Under the pieces are notes generated by a model. That model worked only from the letters and a program-made list of their open reading frames with translations. It had not been told where the DNA came from and did no database searches. Below are positions 28,301-35,239 of a stretch of 64,000 bases of DNA, one piece after another; position 1 is the stretch's first letter; each line of letters opens with the position of its first letter. The stretch comes from a bacterium (GTDB lineage: Bacteria; Cyanobacteriota; Vampirovibrionia; Obscuribacterales; Obscuribacteraceae). The stretch covers positions 248,001-312,000 of the forward strand of contig JAGOSY010000001.1 in assembly GCA_018062085.1 (NCBI GenBank), given 5' to 3'. The translations under genes were made by a program, and so were the position numbers.

Positions 28301-28519
28301 TGAAGGAGAGTTATTGTTGCGAATACTACTCAGGTCGGCCGGGCTAGGTTGAGCAAAAGCTGGAACGGCAGCCGAGAACAAGCCAAAGGCAAAGAGAATG
28401 AGAATAATCATTCTATTAACTCTGGTGCTTAGTTTATTTTTGCTGACAATCATTTTACCGGGCCTCACTATTGAATCTTCATTGCGGTTATTAGTCTTTG
28501 TCTTTGACATTCGCATCAT
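22310..28519 (-). CDS. Giant VirB6/TrbL-like membrane protein with repeat-rich tail
   Basis: About 2069 residues. AAGGAGGT lies 5 bases before the ATG at 28519; a TTG at 28534 overlapping the upstream stop is less likely. A signal peptide ends at AVPAFAQ. Residues about 230-500 hold several membrane segments (FVPMAILLLLPGAVLAQ, GLFRSIVAIFLIPGT, a WCMGPIAAALWVWP loop) typical of VirB6/TrbL inner-membrane channel subunits and closely similar to the upstream paralog. Then come a Gly/Ser/Ala-rich region, four repeats of about 200 residues, eight 22-residue repeats, a Gln/Tyr-rich stretch and a charged end. Homology to VirB6 is inferred from topology and neighbours. The tail is far beyond normal family length. 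Confidence 0.75.
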   Translation of the reverse strand: MMRMSKTKTNNRNEDSIVRPGKMIVSKNKLSTRVNRMIILILFAFGLFSAAVPAFAQPSPADLSSIRNNNSPSDIRGTQHLRNKHAKTFADADRVVDQESVGPGMVTHSTSGPVQMWPVPIPTAVSPVPTLRDTAITQNMLQTFGYPVSDTQFQLISRMNDNIMLEQLYDPEKAIWMATATAGGAANSAANSMASLAINQALSAIDFCKQFLTNFTAEPNNVWQRIRDQLFVPMAILLLLPGAVLAQVKAIVAQGSPVLVGEVHPFDGLFRSIVAIFLIPGTFLVINYGIDVANSLTYTIANEYFHIFGTDMYDDAKCAIIRAFPMNKPEWNRNSYTVKETPRFEGPGNWAPLEGYTLATARIDPCMGVEESRVPDEDVVQSKNINRLMMNGLSDSATITWNISCAFQMAFLYYLWCMGPIAAALWVWPVQALRGALASWIDGVITICFWSLFWNTTILLMACFRGVGDSGTIIMTALIFLAVQSVKSAFDFAGLASAAVADAQAQAAKVASAAGKGGGGAGSGGGGSSGASQGAKPGSGSSAGASASNPGGAISGTQGGNAAGSQTAPAGQSGEIASTGGANSGTLSTDGANKGQGDGLQGELMGGSAAKAGGDSAKQDAGAVAGVGLPPSDGTAVASAGEGGEVAGGTGAKSDTGAPPSADGLTSGASGNMSSDASLTVGFSGGPGGAADSLSVNTNNGGGGGLSSGTGLGSAGDTSKGLDGMPPNADASFIPSAVSATGDSLTSGGSFVPTAVSAAGDALGVAGAMDALKPVSGNAADFLGGSSSSPINLDLNNQANSLDGTPFASAVQGNQGGMAVDLPGGPGQQVNTDVFARDPAGNIVPGADGKPVLDTARIGDVPALTGSLANDPGAVSAQKTAADVMTMSGVTTDQLSRAMADPQGADYKSIADTVGVAPPVLDAALHGNTSAGVMTAVGFGGTDTAAAFASPNIQNDTASMSIAANSQAQMIAGGDTGMLSRATVGMDSQAASQLLASPQMDAQFASTVGGYAQAREATGSYVQSDAQYSSMASYGGVAQGIAPNMISGELSPAGSIAQSNGFVSPVAAVSNDAGAVSAHNAATDIMAMTGTSGAELQRALAQPSSPEYTQLAERLGASPALVDAALHGSAAAAAVVETGFGRTEFARDNAATSFTAHQSVEMYNAASTSYGAPAVQSAAMEMNVGAGQQILQNSTLDNQFAATVSSYRESSLSGSYTQADTGYVTSAGATPAVTASLVTGGADAPGALAASMGYSAPYSVGSDPGAVSAQRSAADMMVMTNTSPETLQRALSNPGGSEYAQLSQSFGASPVLVDAALHGNASAAAIVETGFGGTQTAQQYAGSSSTAQQSVDMYATASTRYGEQTVQQAAQGDIGSAQTILQSNALDQQFASTVQSYQQAYSDSASSGAQPSFANVDYGSVTPSGAQPVVTAALVGGDPSPVGSYANAAGYSAPYALPSGDSSAVSAQRMGADIMAMTHTSPQELRAAIAHPESQQHQQLAERIGASPALVDSALHGNMSAAVVASAGFGTTETARQFEGQSVTAAQSLQYSERAQDAAIASGAIGGGMSGAEVVRQAAIGMDPGAGQAILAGTGLASQFTSTVSAYQAEVSSGRGYMDAPAVSNVVASSGQGQVQDLARGTAPVDSGYTGAAPVNYTASAGDIQPTQAGYTGAAPVNYTASAGDIQPGQAGYTGAAPVNYTASAGDIQPGQAGYTGAAPVNYTASAGDIQPGQAGYTGAAPVNYTASAGDIQPGQAGYTGAAPVNYTASAGDIQPGQAGYTGAAPVNYTASAGDIQPTQAGYTGAAPVNYTASAGDIQPTQAGYTAGQVVNDSGYSGGQQQYAAGQTQYTADQQQQYRADQPQYRADQAQYTADAGNRGIGQPQPQLSAEAGYRDLGQPQPQPQFSASADAGHSEPLVNTGSAGHVEMASAAPWAGEVLPDTSSHGHGHAQGDAYGQQQQQQQQAQGVVYGSNQAQPQQARPNRLADALGGAAIAKIGGSGQKPTGGAPVAKQEGGGGAPPPQQAAVNKSLNPNVAKGRGKTQAELDEEQRRLLAEQRQNMPGNDGMA
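23051..23578 (-). repeat. Eight tandem 66-bp (22-residue) repeats
   Basis: Eight exact-length 66-base units encode GYTGAAPVNYTASAGDIQPG with QA completing the 22. Protein copies differ only at Gly/Thr in QPGQA versus QPTQA; DNA differs by scattered silent changes. The period and near identity suggest recent expansion by slippage or unequal exchange. Confidence 0.95.
23650..25897 (-). repeat. Four tandem repeats of about 200 residues
   Basis: Units begin at 25897, 25294, 24721 and 24127 (spacings 603, 573 and 594 bases). Each starts VSAxxxxADxMxMT and continues through ASPALVDAALHGNxSAA and GFGxTxTA, then a QSLxxQFASTV helix. DNA identity is modest, so these are old domain duplications, likely a helical bundle. 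Confidence 0.85.
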
Positions 28520-28530
28520 CCTCACCTCCT

Positions 28531-31014
28531 TCAAGCTTGCTGTATGTCGTCTTTCTTCTCTTTGGGAGGCAGATCAACGCTGCCACTATGAGCCCCTTGG
28601 GCCTGCGCTAGGTTCGTCGTGGCGCCTCCTGCGGCACTGGCAGCTATGTTGCCAACACCGGCACCGCTAGATGCCACCATGGTCGCTCCGCCACCTTTAT
28701 CAGAACCAGAGCCCTCACCCTTATCGCCGCCTGATTTGTCTTTACCAGAATCGAGACTTGGATTCGGCTTTGTACCAGCTTGTCCAGGTGTCAGACCTGG
28801 GGTCATGCCACCAGCAGCTTGAGGGTCGCTGGAACTGACAGACATAGCCATCTCTACTTGCCCCTGCTTACCGCCGCCGCCCTCATTAGGGCCAGCGCCT
28901 GAATTGCCTTTGTCGGCAGTCAAAGGCGGGGCAGGTGGAACGGCCGCTACAGCCGTTTCTTTAGCACCAGTAGCAGACTCACCTGGGCTCTGAGGCACTA
29001 TCCCTTGAGCCCTTTCACCCTGGTTCCCTGTATCCGCAGGAGCGACCCTGGTCTCAGAGTTGGATGTTTCTGGGCCAGTCGACGGAGTAGCATCAGCACC
29101 TTTATCAGTGTTATTGCCACCGGGTGTAACCTCTTTGTCACTAGCGCCAGGAGCGCCTGATTCGCCCTTCTCACCAGCGCCGCCACCGCCACCACCTTTA
29201 CCTCCGCCGCCTTCTTTCTTATTGCTTTTCGCCAGACTATCCGATTTATCTAGACCACCATTTGGCGAGAAGTTGAAAGGCGAAGAAGGTGCCCACAGCA
29301 AAATGCCGAGGAAACAAGTAAACATACAAACTTCCCACTGCAAATTGTTAGTGCCACCATTGGTATAAATGAGGCGCTGAGTTATAACAGCTAACACTAC
29401 CATCCAGTAGAAACGCCATAGGGAGACTTGAATCACGCCTTCAACCCAACTGCCAAAGACATTTCTGAACAATTTACGACTGCCTGTCACCTGTGGCCAA
29501 GCGTAAAACGCAGCGGCCAATGGCCCAAGAAGGAAGAGATAACAAATCATCACAAGTTGATAAGCGCCCAGGATGACAAGGAAAATTGAAGCAGTGTTCA
29601 TCATCATGTTGAGGTTGAGCTGCATAACAGATGAAAGAGCACCTTGTTGCTCTGAAATACTGGCTTGTTCAGGCACTTGAGCACCTAAACCGGTGCCGCC
29701 ACCGCCAGCAGAGCTAATGAACGCACCAAGAGACGACAGCCAACCGCCGATAGTACCACCGATGGCACCACCAAGGCCACTAATAAGCCCGCCGAGACCA
29801 CCGCCTGCACCACCACCAGCACCACCACCAGCACCAGCGCCGCCAGCAGCAGCACCACCAGGGAGGGTGGACCGCAGCCAGTTATCGTCTCTCTCCCGTG
29901 ACGTATTGTACGAAAGTTGGTTAGCCCAATCTTGAATCATATCAGTGTCAACCCAATCGCGAACACTCATTGCCATTGAGTTACCAGCATCGATAGACCA
30001 GCTGACGATCACTTGAGTGGCTGGAATGAGAAATACAGCAACGATTGAGCGCAAAATGCCTTCAAAGGGGTTTGCCCCCTCGGCGTAACCTAAATTAAAG
30101 CCACGACCAATCTGACCTTTCACCTGACTGGCAACAGCACCGGGCAAAAGAAATAAGATTGCCATAGGAATGAAAACCTGTCGGTACATACGCTGCACCA
30201 TGCCCACGGCCTCAGGAATAGTTTTGTACATAACCATTCCAGGATAGGGAGCACCAGAAGCTTCATTGGCGACGTTGATTAGGCAATTGCCACCGTCTGC
30301 ATTAACGATACGATCAAGAGCTGTGCCGAACGACTGTTCAGCGGTACCGGCCATACTGTTGCCAGCAGAAGCGCCAGCCATCTGGGCTGTGGCTTTGGTC
30401 AGCCACTGAACTTTCTCAGGATCCCACAATTGCTCAATCTTCCGTTGATTGTTCTCTCGATTAATCATCTGAAACTGAGTGTCACTTACAGGCATACCAA
30501 AAGTAGTAAGTTGATTACTGTAGATCTCGTCGTCTTTAGACTGCAACATTGTGTTAGTGGCATTAAGGAGCGGTTGCATATAGCCCATGTTGTTGTAAAC
30601 CGGCATATACACAGGTGTAACTCTTGTGCCACCAGGATTAGATTCATCTAGATTAGTGCCCGGTGACTTTCTTTTAGTGTCGGCGTCGGCTTGAGCCTTC
30701 GCGAACTTCATGCGTTTGTGAAAGTTCCTCTCAATGTCTACGAATGCCGAGTCGTTTGAATTCATAGGTGTGTTCTGCGCTACGCCGGCTGGCCGCGGAC
30801 CAGCATTTTGAGCCAATGCAGGAGTGGCGCTGTTCAAAGCGATAGCACAAACTAAGACTAGTAAAGAAAACAGGCTGGGAGTACAGCCAATAATCGAGCC
30901 GACAACCGCGGTTGCCTTCCTCAATGCTTTTTTCGTTAACTTATTCATCCCTTCTCTACCTGATTGCTTAGTGTGCTCTGACCTGAAAGAAAAAAATGTG
31001 CTTACCTTCGTCAT
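28531..31014 (-). CDS. VirB6/TrbL-like polytopic membrane protein (paralog of the giant)
   Basis: 827 residues. It starts in an ATGA overlap with the lipoprotein gene; an ATG at 30948 would start directly at the signal peptide, which ends at ATPALAQ. The domain TFGMPVSDTQFQMINREN...EQLWDPEKVQWL, then FIPMAILFLLPGAVASQVKG and GILRSIVAVFLIPAT align with the same blocks in the next gene, so the two arose by duplication. About five membrane segments, a Gly/Ala loop, and a 220-residue Gly/Ser/Lys-rich tail. Probable inner-membrane channel subunit of the secretion-like machine (inference). Confidence 0.75.
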   Translation of the reverse strand: MTKVSTFFSFRSEHTKQSGREGMNKLTKKALRKATAVVGSIIGCTPSLFSLLVLVCAIALNSATPALAQNAGPRPAGVAQNTPMNSNDSAFVDIERNFHKRMKFAKAQADADTKRKSPGTNLDESNPGGTRVTPVYMPVYNNMGYMQPLLNATNTMLQSKDDEIYSNQLTTFGMPVSDTQFQMINRENNQRKIEQLWDPEKVQWLTKATAQMAGASAGNSMAGTAEQSFGTALDRIVNADGGNCLINVANEASGAPYPGMVMYKTIPEAVGMVQRMYRQVFIPMAILFLLPGAVASQVKGQIGRGFNLGYAEGANPFEGILRSIVAVFLIPATQVIVSWSIDAGNSMAMSVRDWVDTDMIQDWANQLSYNTSRERDDNWLRSTLPGGAAAGGAGAGGGAGGGAGGGLGGLISGLGGAIGGTIGGWLSSLGAFISSAGGGGTGLGAQVPEQASISEQQGALSSVMQLNLNMMMNTASIFLVILGAYQLVMICYLFLLGPLAAAFYAWPQVTGSRKLFRNVFGSWVEGVIQVSLWRFYWMVVLAVITQRLIYTNGGTNNLQWEVCMFTCFLGILLWAPSSPFNFSPNGGLDKSDSLAKSNKKEGGGGKGGGGGGAGEKGESGAPGASDKEVTPGGNNTDKGADATPSTGPETSNSETRVAPADTGNQGERAQGIVPQSPGESATGAKETAVAAVPPAPPLTADKGNSGAGPNEGGGGKQGQVEMAMSVSSSDPQAAGGMTPGLTPGQAGTKPNPSLDSGKDKSGGDKGEGSGSDKGGGATMVASSGAGVGNIAASAAGGATTNLAQAQGAHSGSVDLPPKEKKDDIQQA

Positions 31015-33038
31015 CGGTGCATCTGCAGATTGCGAGTGCCGTCTGACAGAGATACCGTAAGTCGGTCGTTCCAGGGTCGCCCAAAGATAGTAATCGTGCC
31101 TTGTACCTCCTGGCTGGGCTGCACCAAGGTGGTTTCGAAGTCTGCTCGCATTGCTGCTTCTGATAGTTTATGGTTATTTTCAGAAACTGCAAATGAATCC
31201 GGATTGAAAGAGAAGTCACTTTGCCCGCTATTCTTGATGGCGACTGTCAAAATAGATTTTCGAGCAGTGACATTTACACCTTTGAGTTCAAACTGAACAG
31301 GGCTAGATGACTCAGCTGGTGCTGCAGGTGTTGCCGCCACTTCACGCTCACGCACGGCACTAGAACTAGAAGGCTGCAAGTCACCTTTGTCGGCTACAGC
31401 AACAGCTTTAGCTTTCGCCTTTCCTTTGTCTTTGCCGTTGTCTTTGGCAGCCCCCTTGGTGGCTGGCTTAGCGGCTTTAGCCATAGGAGCAGCCATAGCC
31501 ATTCTTGCAACAGGTTCAGCAGAACCAGCCTCAGCAGATTTGGCTGGCTTAGCGCCCATACCAAAGAGCGAACCGAAACCAAAGTTACCAAACATAGAAT
31601 TTTGTTTTTCCACTGGTGCAGCTTGTGGCTCAGCCTGCGTTAGAGCTTCAGCCGAAGGAGCAATACCAGAAACGCGACCAATAATTGAGCGAGCAGCATT
31701 GGCACCAGCAGCTGCCGACAATTCTTGCTGGGCCGATTTCATATCTTCCCTTGAGCTGTCAGCTTCGTTCTGCGCTTGGGCAACATCTGCCGCTGCTCTC
31801 TGTTTCTCAGAATCAGAGTTAGCAACTTCTACCTCTTGTTTGCGAGCAGCATAAGTTTGTTGAGCCAAGGCAAATTTGTTGTAGGTGTAGAGATAGCGAT
31901 AATAAGACTGCACTAGGTCAGCCTGCACCCGACGCACAGCAGGCTGCACACGTTTATCGAGAGCAACAGGCTTGAAGATAGTATCGACTTGCCTCTGCCC
32001 TACACTGAAGCTGCCTTTGGTTCCATCAGTGGGCAAGCCAACATCAACGCGGTTTAGACTCTCAGAAATGCGGACATCTTTGCCCACAACTTGCTGCATG
32101 GTCGGAGTGGACAAAGCACCCTTCCATAATACTTTAAGGTCATCACGCTGCTTGTAAGGTGACCGCGCTTCCATGCCAGTTGGTGTGATAGGCACGAAAT
32201 TAGAAACTTTCTTACGCTCTGGCTCATCATCATCACGACTAGAAGAACGCCCCGCCTGACCAGAACCAAACAAACCAGATGGACGCGCTGGCTGCTGCGG
32301 CGGCATCATGGGCTGGGGATAGCCCTGACCACCCTGGAAGGGCACAGCGTAAGGATTTAGATAAGGATTAGCATAAGGATTGGCATAAGGATTGGCATAC
32401 GGATTGGCGTATGGATTAGCATAAGGGTTATTCGGGTCTTGATATTGACCGACATTAGCTTGAGTAGAAAGTGTCACGGCCGGAGGCGGCGGCGAAAGAG
32501 CGCCAGGAGGTGGCGGAGGCACGGTGCCATACGAACCATAAGAAGCAGCCTTAGAAGCATCTGCCACCAAGACCGGGTCGCCGGTGGGTTGGGTGAGCGT
32601 CCCCGGAGCAGCCATATTGGAAGCATTGGGAGCGACAGCGCCACTGCTGCCAGCAGTCAAGTCGGCATTGACTGATTCAGTGCTGCCAGTAGTTTGTGCG
32701 TTAGTAGCAGTGCTGAGGAAACCAGCATTGCCTAACTGACCCGAAATCGGCCCAGTAAGAACTTGTGGTAGGACGCGACCCATACCGTCACTACTTGCCA
32801 CACGCTGCTGACCCATTGCTTGAGCTTGAGCCATTTGCTGCTGTGCTCTGGCATACTCTTCTTGCCGAGCTTGTTCAACATAGCGCGGATCAACTTTAGG
32901 TCTGAGCTGACCGAGGAGGCCACTGCCACCACTTGGTGTTTGGGTTTTAGAATCAACTCGGCCCAAACTTCCACCCAGCGGGCTACATCCTGTTACCAGG
33001 ACGGAGAGGAGAGCTAGAAGTGGAAGTGGTAAGCGCAT
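31011..33038 (-). CDS. Lipoprotein with NPYA repeats, coiled coil and C-terminal beta domain
   Basis: 675 residues. The signal peptide ends in a lipobox LVTGC (Cys 18). A Pro/Ala-rich region with seven NPY(A/L) repeats follows, then a conserved-looking block (SPYKQRDDLKVLWKGAL), a helical coiled coil (about 350-450), an Ala/Lys-rich stretch, and a last 95 residues forming an Ig-like beta domain (FELKGVNVTARKSILTVAIK). Lipidation plus a beta domain would suit a VirB7/VirB9-like outer-membrane partner, but that is inference. Encoded immediately before the two VirB6-like genes, with an ATGA overlap. Confidence 0.7.
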   Translation of the reverse strand: MRLPLPLLALLSVLVTGCSPLGGSLGRVDSKTQTPSGGSGLLGQLRPKVDPRYVEQARQEEYARAQQQMAQAQAMGQQRVASSDGMGRVLPQVLTGPISGQLGNAGFLSTATNAQTTGSTESVNADLTAGSSGAVAPNASNMAAPGTLTQPTGDPVLVADASKAASYGSYGTVPPPPPGALSPPPPAVTLSTQANVGQYQDPNNPYANPYANPYANPYANPYANPYLNPYAVPFQGGQGYPQPMMPPQQPARPSGLFGSGQAGRSSSRDDDEPERKKVSNFVPITPTGMEARSPYKQRDDLKVLWKGALSTPTMQQVVGKDVRISESLNRVDVGLPTDGTKGSFSVGQRQVDTIFKPVALDKRVQPAVRRVQADLVQSYYRYLYTYNKFALAQQTYAARKQEVEVANSDSEKQRAAADVAQAQNEADSSREDMKSAQQELSAAAGANAARSIIGRVSGIAPSAEALTQAEPQAAPVEKQNSMFGNFGFGSLFGMGAKPAKSAEAGSAEPVARMAMAAPMAKAAKPATKGAAKDNGKDKGKAKAKAVAVADKGDLQPSSSSAVREREVAATPAAPAESSSPVQFELKGVNVTARKSILTVAIKNSGQSDFSFNPDSFAVSENNHKLSEAAMRADFETTLVQPSQEVQGTITIFGRPWNDRLTVSLSDGTRNLQMHR
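32346..32429 (-). repeat. Seven 12-bp repeats encoding NPYA
   Basis: Seven 12-base units encode NPYA five times, NPYL, then NPYA. Third-position changes separate the copies. The unit sits in the Pro-rich linker of the lipoprotein. Confidence 0.9.
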
Positions 33039-33066
33039 TGAACTTAAATACCTGATTACTAATTTT

Positions 33067-33159
33067 CTAAAAAGCAGTCGCAGAAAGCACTAATGCTGCC
33101 CCTGTATAAAGGGCAGCGAGATAGAGCTTGTGATTTTTCTGCGGTCTAGAATTGGGCAT
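33067..33159 (-). CDS. 30-residue membrane peptide resembling the next-door signal peptide
   Basis: ATG at 33159 is preceded by AGGTG with 4 bases spacing and follows the stop of the 214-residue gene by 11 bases. It encodes a basic start and one hydrophobic helix (KLYLAALYTGAALVLSATAF), then stops. The helix is strikingly like KLYLAVTTGALVLSALTSS of the upstream secreted protein. It may be a real small membrane subunit or the remnant of a duplicated gene. Confidence 0.5.
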   Translation of the reverse strand: MPNSRPQKNHKLYLAALYTGAALVLSATAF

Positions 33160-33170
33160 GTACACCTACT

Positions 33171-33815
33171 TTATTTACCAAGAAGTTTTGCTCTAACCGA
33201 TGCGGAACTGCTAGAGCTAGGGGCGACATAACCGCCTCCACTGCCATGATACGCAGCACCATAACTAGCAGGGGAAGATGAAGCCATGCGATTTGGCGCA
33301 GCTGCTGCTGATTTGCCACGACCTAAACCTATAGGTCTGGCCGAGACATTGGCTTGAGCAGCTCTCTGTTGAGCAGCATATTGCTTACCGAGCTGACCCA
33401 TCTCAGTACCAGGCAGAGCGCGGGCTGGGCCCATGCCACGAGCTGGCATATTAGTGCCAAAACCTGATTGCGGCAGAGAATTAGGAGCCATTCTCATCAT
33501 TTGCGGGCCACCATTGCCCAAAGGAATTCCACCTTCAGGAATACGACCACTGGTGCCAGCTGGACCAATCGGGATTTGATAGGCCTGGTCTTCATGAGGA
33601 GCAGTGCGATAGTCGTGCACAACTGGACCATCGTCAACAATCTGTACTTGTGGAGCTGACTTGTACCAACCAGCTTGTTGTAGTTGGCCTTTTTTCAAGC
33701 TAACTGATGGTGATTGCGCTTGAGCACTGCTGGTCAAAGCAGACAGCACAAGCGCACCGGTGGTCACCGCCAGATATAACTTCTGTTTTTTCAAACTTTT
33801 ATTTGCTAGGAACAT
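33171..33815 (-). CDS. Secreted low-complexity protein of the secretion-like locus
   Basis: 214 residues. A signal peptide (KKQKLYLAVTTGALVLSAL) ends near SSAQAQ. The mature part is Gly/Pro/Ala/Met-rich with a VQIVDDGPVVHDYRTAPHE patch near residue 55 and a Ser-rich end. No recognised domain. It follows the 311-residue secreted gene on the same strand and precedes the lipoprotein, so a role in the envelope part of the machine is likely but unproven. Confidence 0.6.
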   Translation of the reverse strand: MFLANKSLKKQKLYLAVTTGALVLSALTSSAQAQSPSVSLKKGQLQQAGWYKSAPQVQIVDDGPVVHDYRTAPHEDQAYQIPIGPAGTSGRIPEGGIPLGNGGPQMMRMAPNSLPQSGFGTNMPARGMGPARALPGTEMGQLGKQYAAQQRAAQANVSARPIGLGRGKSAAAAPNRMASSSPASYGAAYHGSGGGYVAPSSSSSASVRAKLLGK

Positions 33816-33884
33816 ACTAAAATCCTCTCTAATCCCCTGGTCATCTCATTTCAATTGGATGACCTATACGCCACATTTAAACAC

Positions 33885-34820
33885 CTATTTCATTGGAAAT
33901 CTTGGCATCGGCATACTGTTAAGCGGTTGCAATATGCTCCGCCCCGCACGACGAGCCATTCTCTGAACCATTTTCCCGGCCTGGCTGGTAGATTTATTAC
34001 CACCCTTAGATTGCTTGTATTCATCATCAGGCAACGACAAGTCTTGAGTTGTCGCTTGGTTAATCTGTACAGCGGCAGGAGCTTCTGGAGCCGAAGCCGA
34101 CTTATTGCTCAGACCAGGCTCACGACCCATGCCGCTCATTTGTCTTTGCGCTTCTGACATAGGAGCAGCGCCATCGCCACTAGAGTAGACATCTCCACCA
34201 CCCTTGAAACTACCTGGCGGGTTGTTGTTGGCTGCACCATAAGGAGTCTTCTTCTTCACGAAAGCACCAGGCTGCACCGAATTGTACCCCTGTGAACTGC
34301 GCACTTCAGGGGCAGCATTGCCGCCACCACCCATACCCGGAGCAGAACCTTGGTAGCTAGAAGAGAAACCGCCACCGCCACCTCCGCCGCCATAGCCGCC
34401 AGCAGGGCTGCGAGTGAAACCGGAAGATCCACCTCGTATTCCAGGCAAATCAAGACTTTCAGGCAAAGGAGCGAAACCAACAGGAGGAATTGGCTCATCA
34501 CAGACAATTGGATCAAGAGATACATCAGAACGAAATGCCTTAGGGGTTGGCCGCCACATTGGAGCCGATTGCTGAGGCATAACCGCTGTTTGTGGCGCTA
34601 CTATCTGCCGAACAGGCTGGCCGCTTCCATGCCTTGATTGTTGAGTATCAGATGAATACTGATTGTCACCAGGCTGCTTCACCCAACGCCCCATATTGAC
34701 TGGCGGCAACTGAGCAAAGGCAGGCAAACTGCTTGCTATGAAAAGAGCCGCCAGCGAAAACGATAGAGCGATAGGCGGTACATTAGATTTATGAGAATGG
34801 CAAGAATTGGGGTGATTCAA
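33885..34820 (-). CDS. Secreted Pro/Gly-rich protein, first gene of the leftward locus
   Basis: 311 residues from TTG, with GGAGGG 8 bases upstream. The signal peptide ends at SSLPAFAQ, the same cleavage style as both VirB6-like proteins. The body has a CDEPIPPVGFAPLPESLDLPG stretch split by a single Cys, a run of eight Gly residues, and a basic C-terminus (RMARRAGRSILQPL). No family recognised. It opens the long leftward gene run. Confidence 0.6.
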   Translation of the reverse strand: MNHPNSCHSHKSNVPPIALSFSLAALFIASSLPAFAQLPPVNMGRWVKQPGDNQYSSDTQQSRHGSGQPVRQIVAPQTAVMPQQSAPMWRPTPKAFRSDVSLDPIVCDEPIPPVGFAPLPESLDLPGIRGGSSGFTRSPAGGYGGGGGGGGFSSSYQGSAPGMGGGGNAAPEVRSSQGYNSVQPGAFVKKKTPYGAANNNPPGSFKGGGDVYSSGDGAAPMSEAQRQMSGMGREPGLSNKSASAPEAPAAVQINQATTQDLSLPDDEYKQSKGGNKSTSQAGKMVQRMARRAGRSILQPLNSMPMPRFPMK

Positions 34821-35212
34821 TCTTTATCCCTCCAGGGGACAAATGGCTATATAGATTCTTCATGCCCTATTTATCTAGTAAAAGAAACGCCAAAAAACAA
34901 AAAATAAGGCTTGACAACAGGTTTCTAAGCGGATTTCGCGCCCTGCTCTCCTTCACATGCGCAAGCGAAACCCCTGAACTACTACTGGGGTGACCAAAAC
35001 TTAATCCTTTTTCCGCCCCTTGTCAACAGAAAAGTATGATAACACCACCAAGAATGTTAGCCAGGCAACATTTTTTTGGGAATGGGGAGATTCCCATCAT
35101 TAATTTTGTTAACCCAAAAAAGCAGCGCCAAAAATCTGGGGGAAACCCAGTACAAATTGCGAGCGTAATTTTGTAAGGCTTATAGAATGGGTATTACCAA
35201 TTTAAGAACAGC
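34821..35212. other. Divergent intergenic region between the two secretion-like gene runs
   Basis: 392 bases with no gene seen. It must carry the start signals for both directions. Small hairpins occur at 35077-35096 (TGGGAAT, 6-base loop, ATTCCCA) and 35136-35150 (CTGGG, 5-base loop, CCCAG), just ahead of the rightward promoter. No convincing leftward -10/-35 pair was found. Confidence 0.6.
35157..35186 (+). promoter_or_regulatory. Candidate sigma-70-type promoter for the TPR/VirB10-like run
   Basis: TTGCGA (35157-35162), an 18-base spacer and TATAGA (35181-35186) form a plausible -35/-10 pair about 50 bases before the chosen start of the first TPR gene. Confidence 0.45.
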
Positions 35213-35239
35213 TTGGCTGCTGCTAGCATGAGGGTTCAA

